Assembly (NCBI GenBank): GCA_946535435.1
Contig: CAMNDM010000067.1
Coordinates: forward strand, 1 to 14,497
Direction: 5' to 3'
DNA: 14,497 bases
Source of the DNA: Physcocola sp002396385
GTDB lineage: Bacteria; Bacteroidota; Bacteroidia; Bacteroidales; Paludibacteraceae
Positions 13,922 through 14,497 of this stretch are shown piece by piece. The notes beneath the pieces were generated by a model that was not told the origin of the DNA, did no database searches, and was given only the letters and a program-made list of their open reading frames with translations. The translations under genes were made by a program, and so were the position numbers. Within the stretch, counting starts at the first letter, position 1. The number at the start of each line of letters is the position of its first letter.

Positions 13922-14497
13922 AGAATAAAACATCTAAAACATAATTGCCAACACAGTTGGCCAGACTTCTGTTTTTATTAGCATACTATATGAGGCTGGA
14001 AGCTTGTACCATCGCATCCACGGGTTATTCATTTTTAAGAATAAAACATCTAAAACACGCAAAACTTGTTTGCCAACACAGTTGGCCAGATTTCTATGTT
14101 TAATTTAACATACATTATTAGGCTGGAAGCCTGTACCACTGCATCCACGGGTTATTCACTTTTTTAGAATAAAACATCTAAAACATGTTTGCCAACCCAG
14201 TTGGCCAGACTTCTGTTTTTTTAACATACAGTATGAGGCTGGAAGCCTGTATCTCAATAACCGGGGGCTTCAGCCCTCGGTTATGACACACAATCGGCTG
14301 CCTGGAAGGCAGTACCCTGCGCACATCACACAAACCCGACTGTGAACTCTTCCCTCAGCAACACCATCGCTCACACGGGTTATTCACTTTTAAGAATAAA
14401 ACATCTAAAACATAATTGCCAACCCAGTTGGCTAGATTTCTGTGTTTAATTTAACATACAATATTAGGCTGGAAGCCTGTACCTCGATAACCGGGGG
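13922..14497. repeat. Cluster of four diverged hairpin-rich intergenic repeats (REP-like)
   Basis: Four copies begin with AGAATAAAACATCTAAAAC at 13922, 14038, 14166 and 14393. Each then carries a GCCAAC-N3-GTTGGC hairpin (third base of the loop region varies; one arm is GTTGGC changed to GTTGGCT in copy 4), an AGGCTGGAAGCCT hairpin (imperfect in copy 1) and, in copies 1-3, CACGGGTTATTCA-TTTT. Periods are 116, 128 and 227 bp; copy 3 is longer because of extra sequence with two more hairpins. Copy 4 is cut by the window end. No coding capacity is seen. Short GC hairpins in an AT-rich frame, repeated between genes, resemble REP/BIME-type elements; the mobilising enzyme is not in the window. Confidence 0.85.
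14257..14312. repeat. Two additional hairpins inside repeat copy 3
   Basis: ATAACCGGGGGCT (14257-14269) pairs with AGCCCTCGGTTAT (14272-14284) over 13 positions with one G-T pair and a 2-nt loop. CTGCC (14298-14302) pairs with GGCAG (14308-14312) around TGGAA. The first hairpin begins again at the very end of the window in copy 4, so it is a recurring part of the element. Confidence 0.8.

Noticed and set aside
13922..14497. A second CRISPR array downstream of cas6
   Set aside because: The units are diverged, over 100 bp apart and not regularly spaced, and the sequence between conserved blocks is itself repeated rather than unique.

Overview
The window looks like chromosomal DNA from a Bacteroidota bacterium, most likely order Bacteroidales. 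The evidence is a DUF4831-family exported protein, a lipoprotein whose Cys is followed by the S-D-D-D-type surface-export signal, a small exported protein with a type IX-secretion-like C-terminal tail, promoter-like TAnnTTTG boxes, A-rich gene starts without strong Shine-Dalgarno sequences, and a Bacteroidota-style Cas6. No rRNA, tRNA, transposase or integrase gene was seen.

Left part (1-4700). A short + strand coding end (1-78) converges on a minus-strand DUF4831 gene (182-1234), with a strong hairpin terminator between them. Next is a minus-strand cytoplasmic glycoside hydrolase family 3 enzyme (1391-3682). Divergent from it is a + strand surface lipoprotein (3934-4521) with a three-copy octapeptide linker and a clear terminator.

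Middle part (4620-10000). A compact minus-strand operon encodes, in transcription order, a 167-residue exported protein with a T9SS-like tail, a 527-residue CotH-like protein and a 1045-residue protein with two tandem CotH domains. Of the three CotH domains only the last keeps the family's DFD metal-binding motif. The other two have lost it, so the operon appears to join one candidate active exported kinase to two pseudokinases. A strong terminator closes the operon at 4626-4664.

Right part (10200-14497). A DcuB-type C4-dicarboxylate antiporter gene (minus, 10440-11804, own terminator) is followed by a CRISPR array of 13 repeats and 12 spacers (11965-12887). An AT-rich leader separates the array from a divergent + strand cas6. 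No cas1, cas2 or effector gene lies in the window, so the array and its processing nuclease seem to stand alone and would need an effector encoded elsewhere. Repeat decay and a fixed repeat variant show that the array grew from the cas6 side and is transcribed on the minus strand. Its spacers read like coding-strand DNA in + orientation, so the crRNAs would be antisense to target messages, as an RNA-recognising (type III-like) system needs. Downstream of cas6 is a cluster of four diverged, hairpin-rich repeats that resemble REP-type intergenic elements and run off the window.
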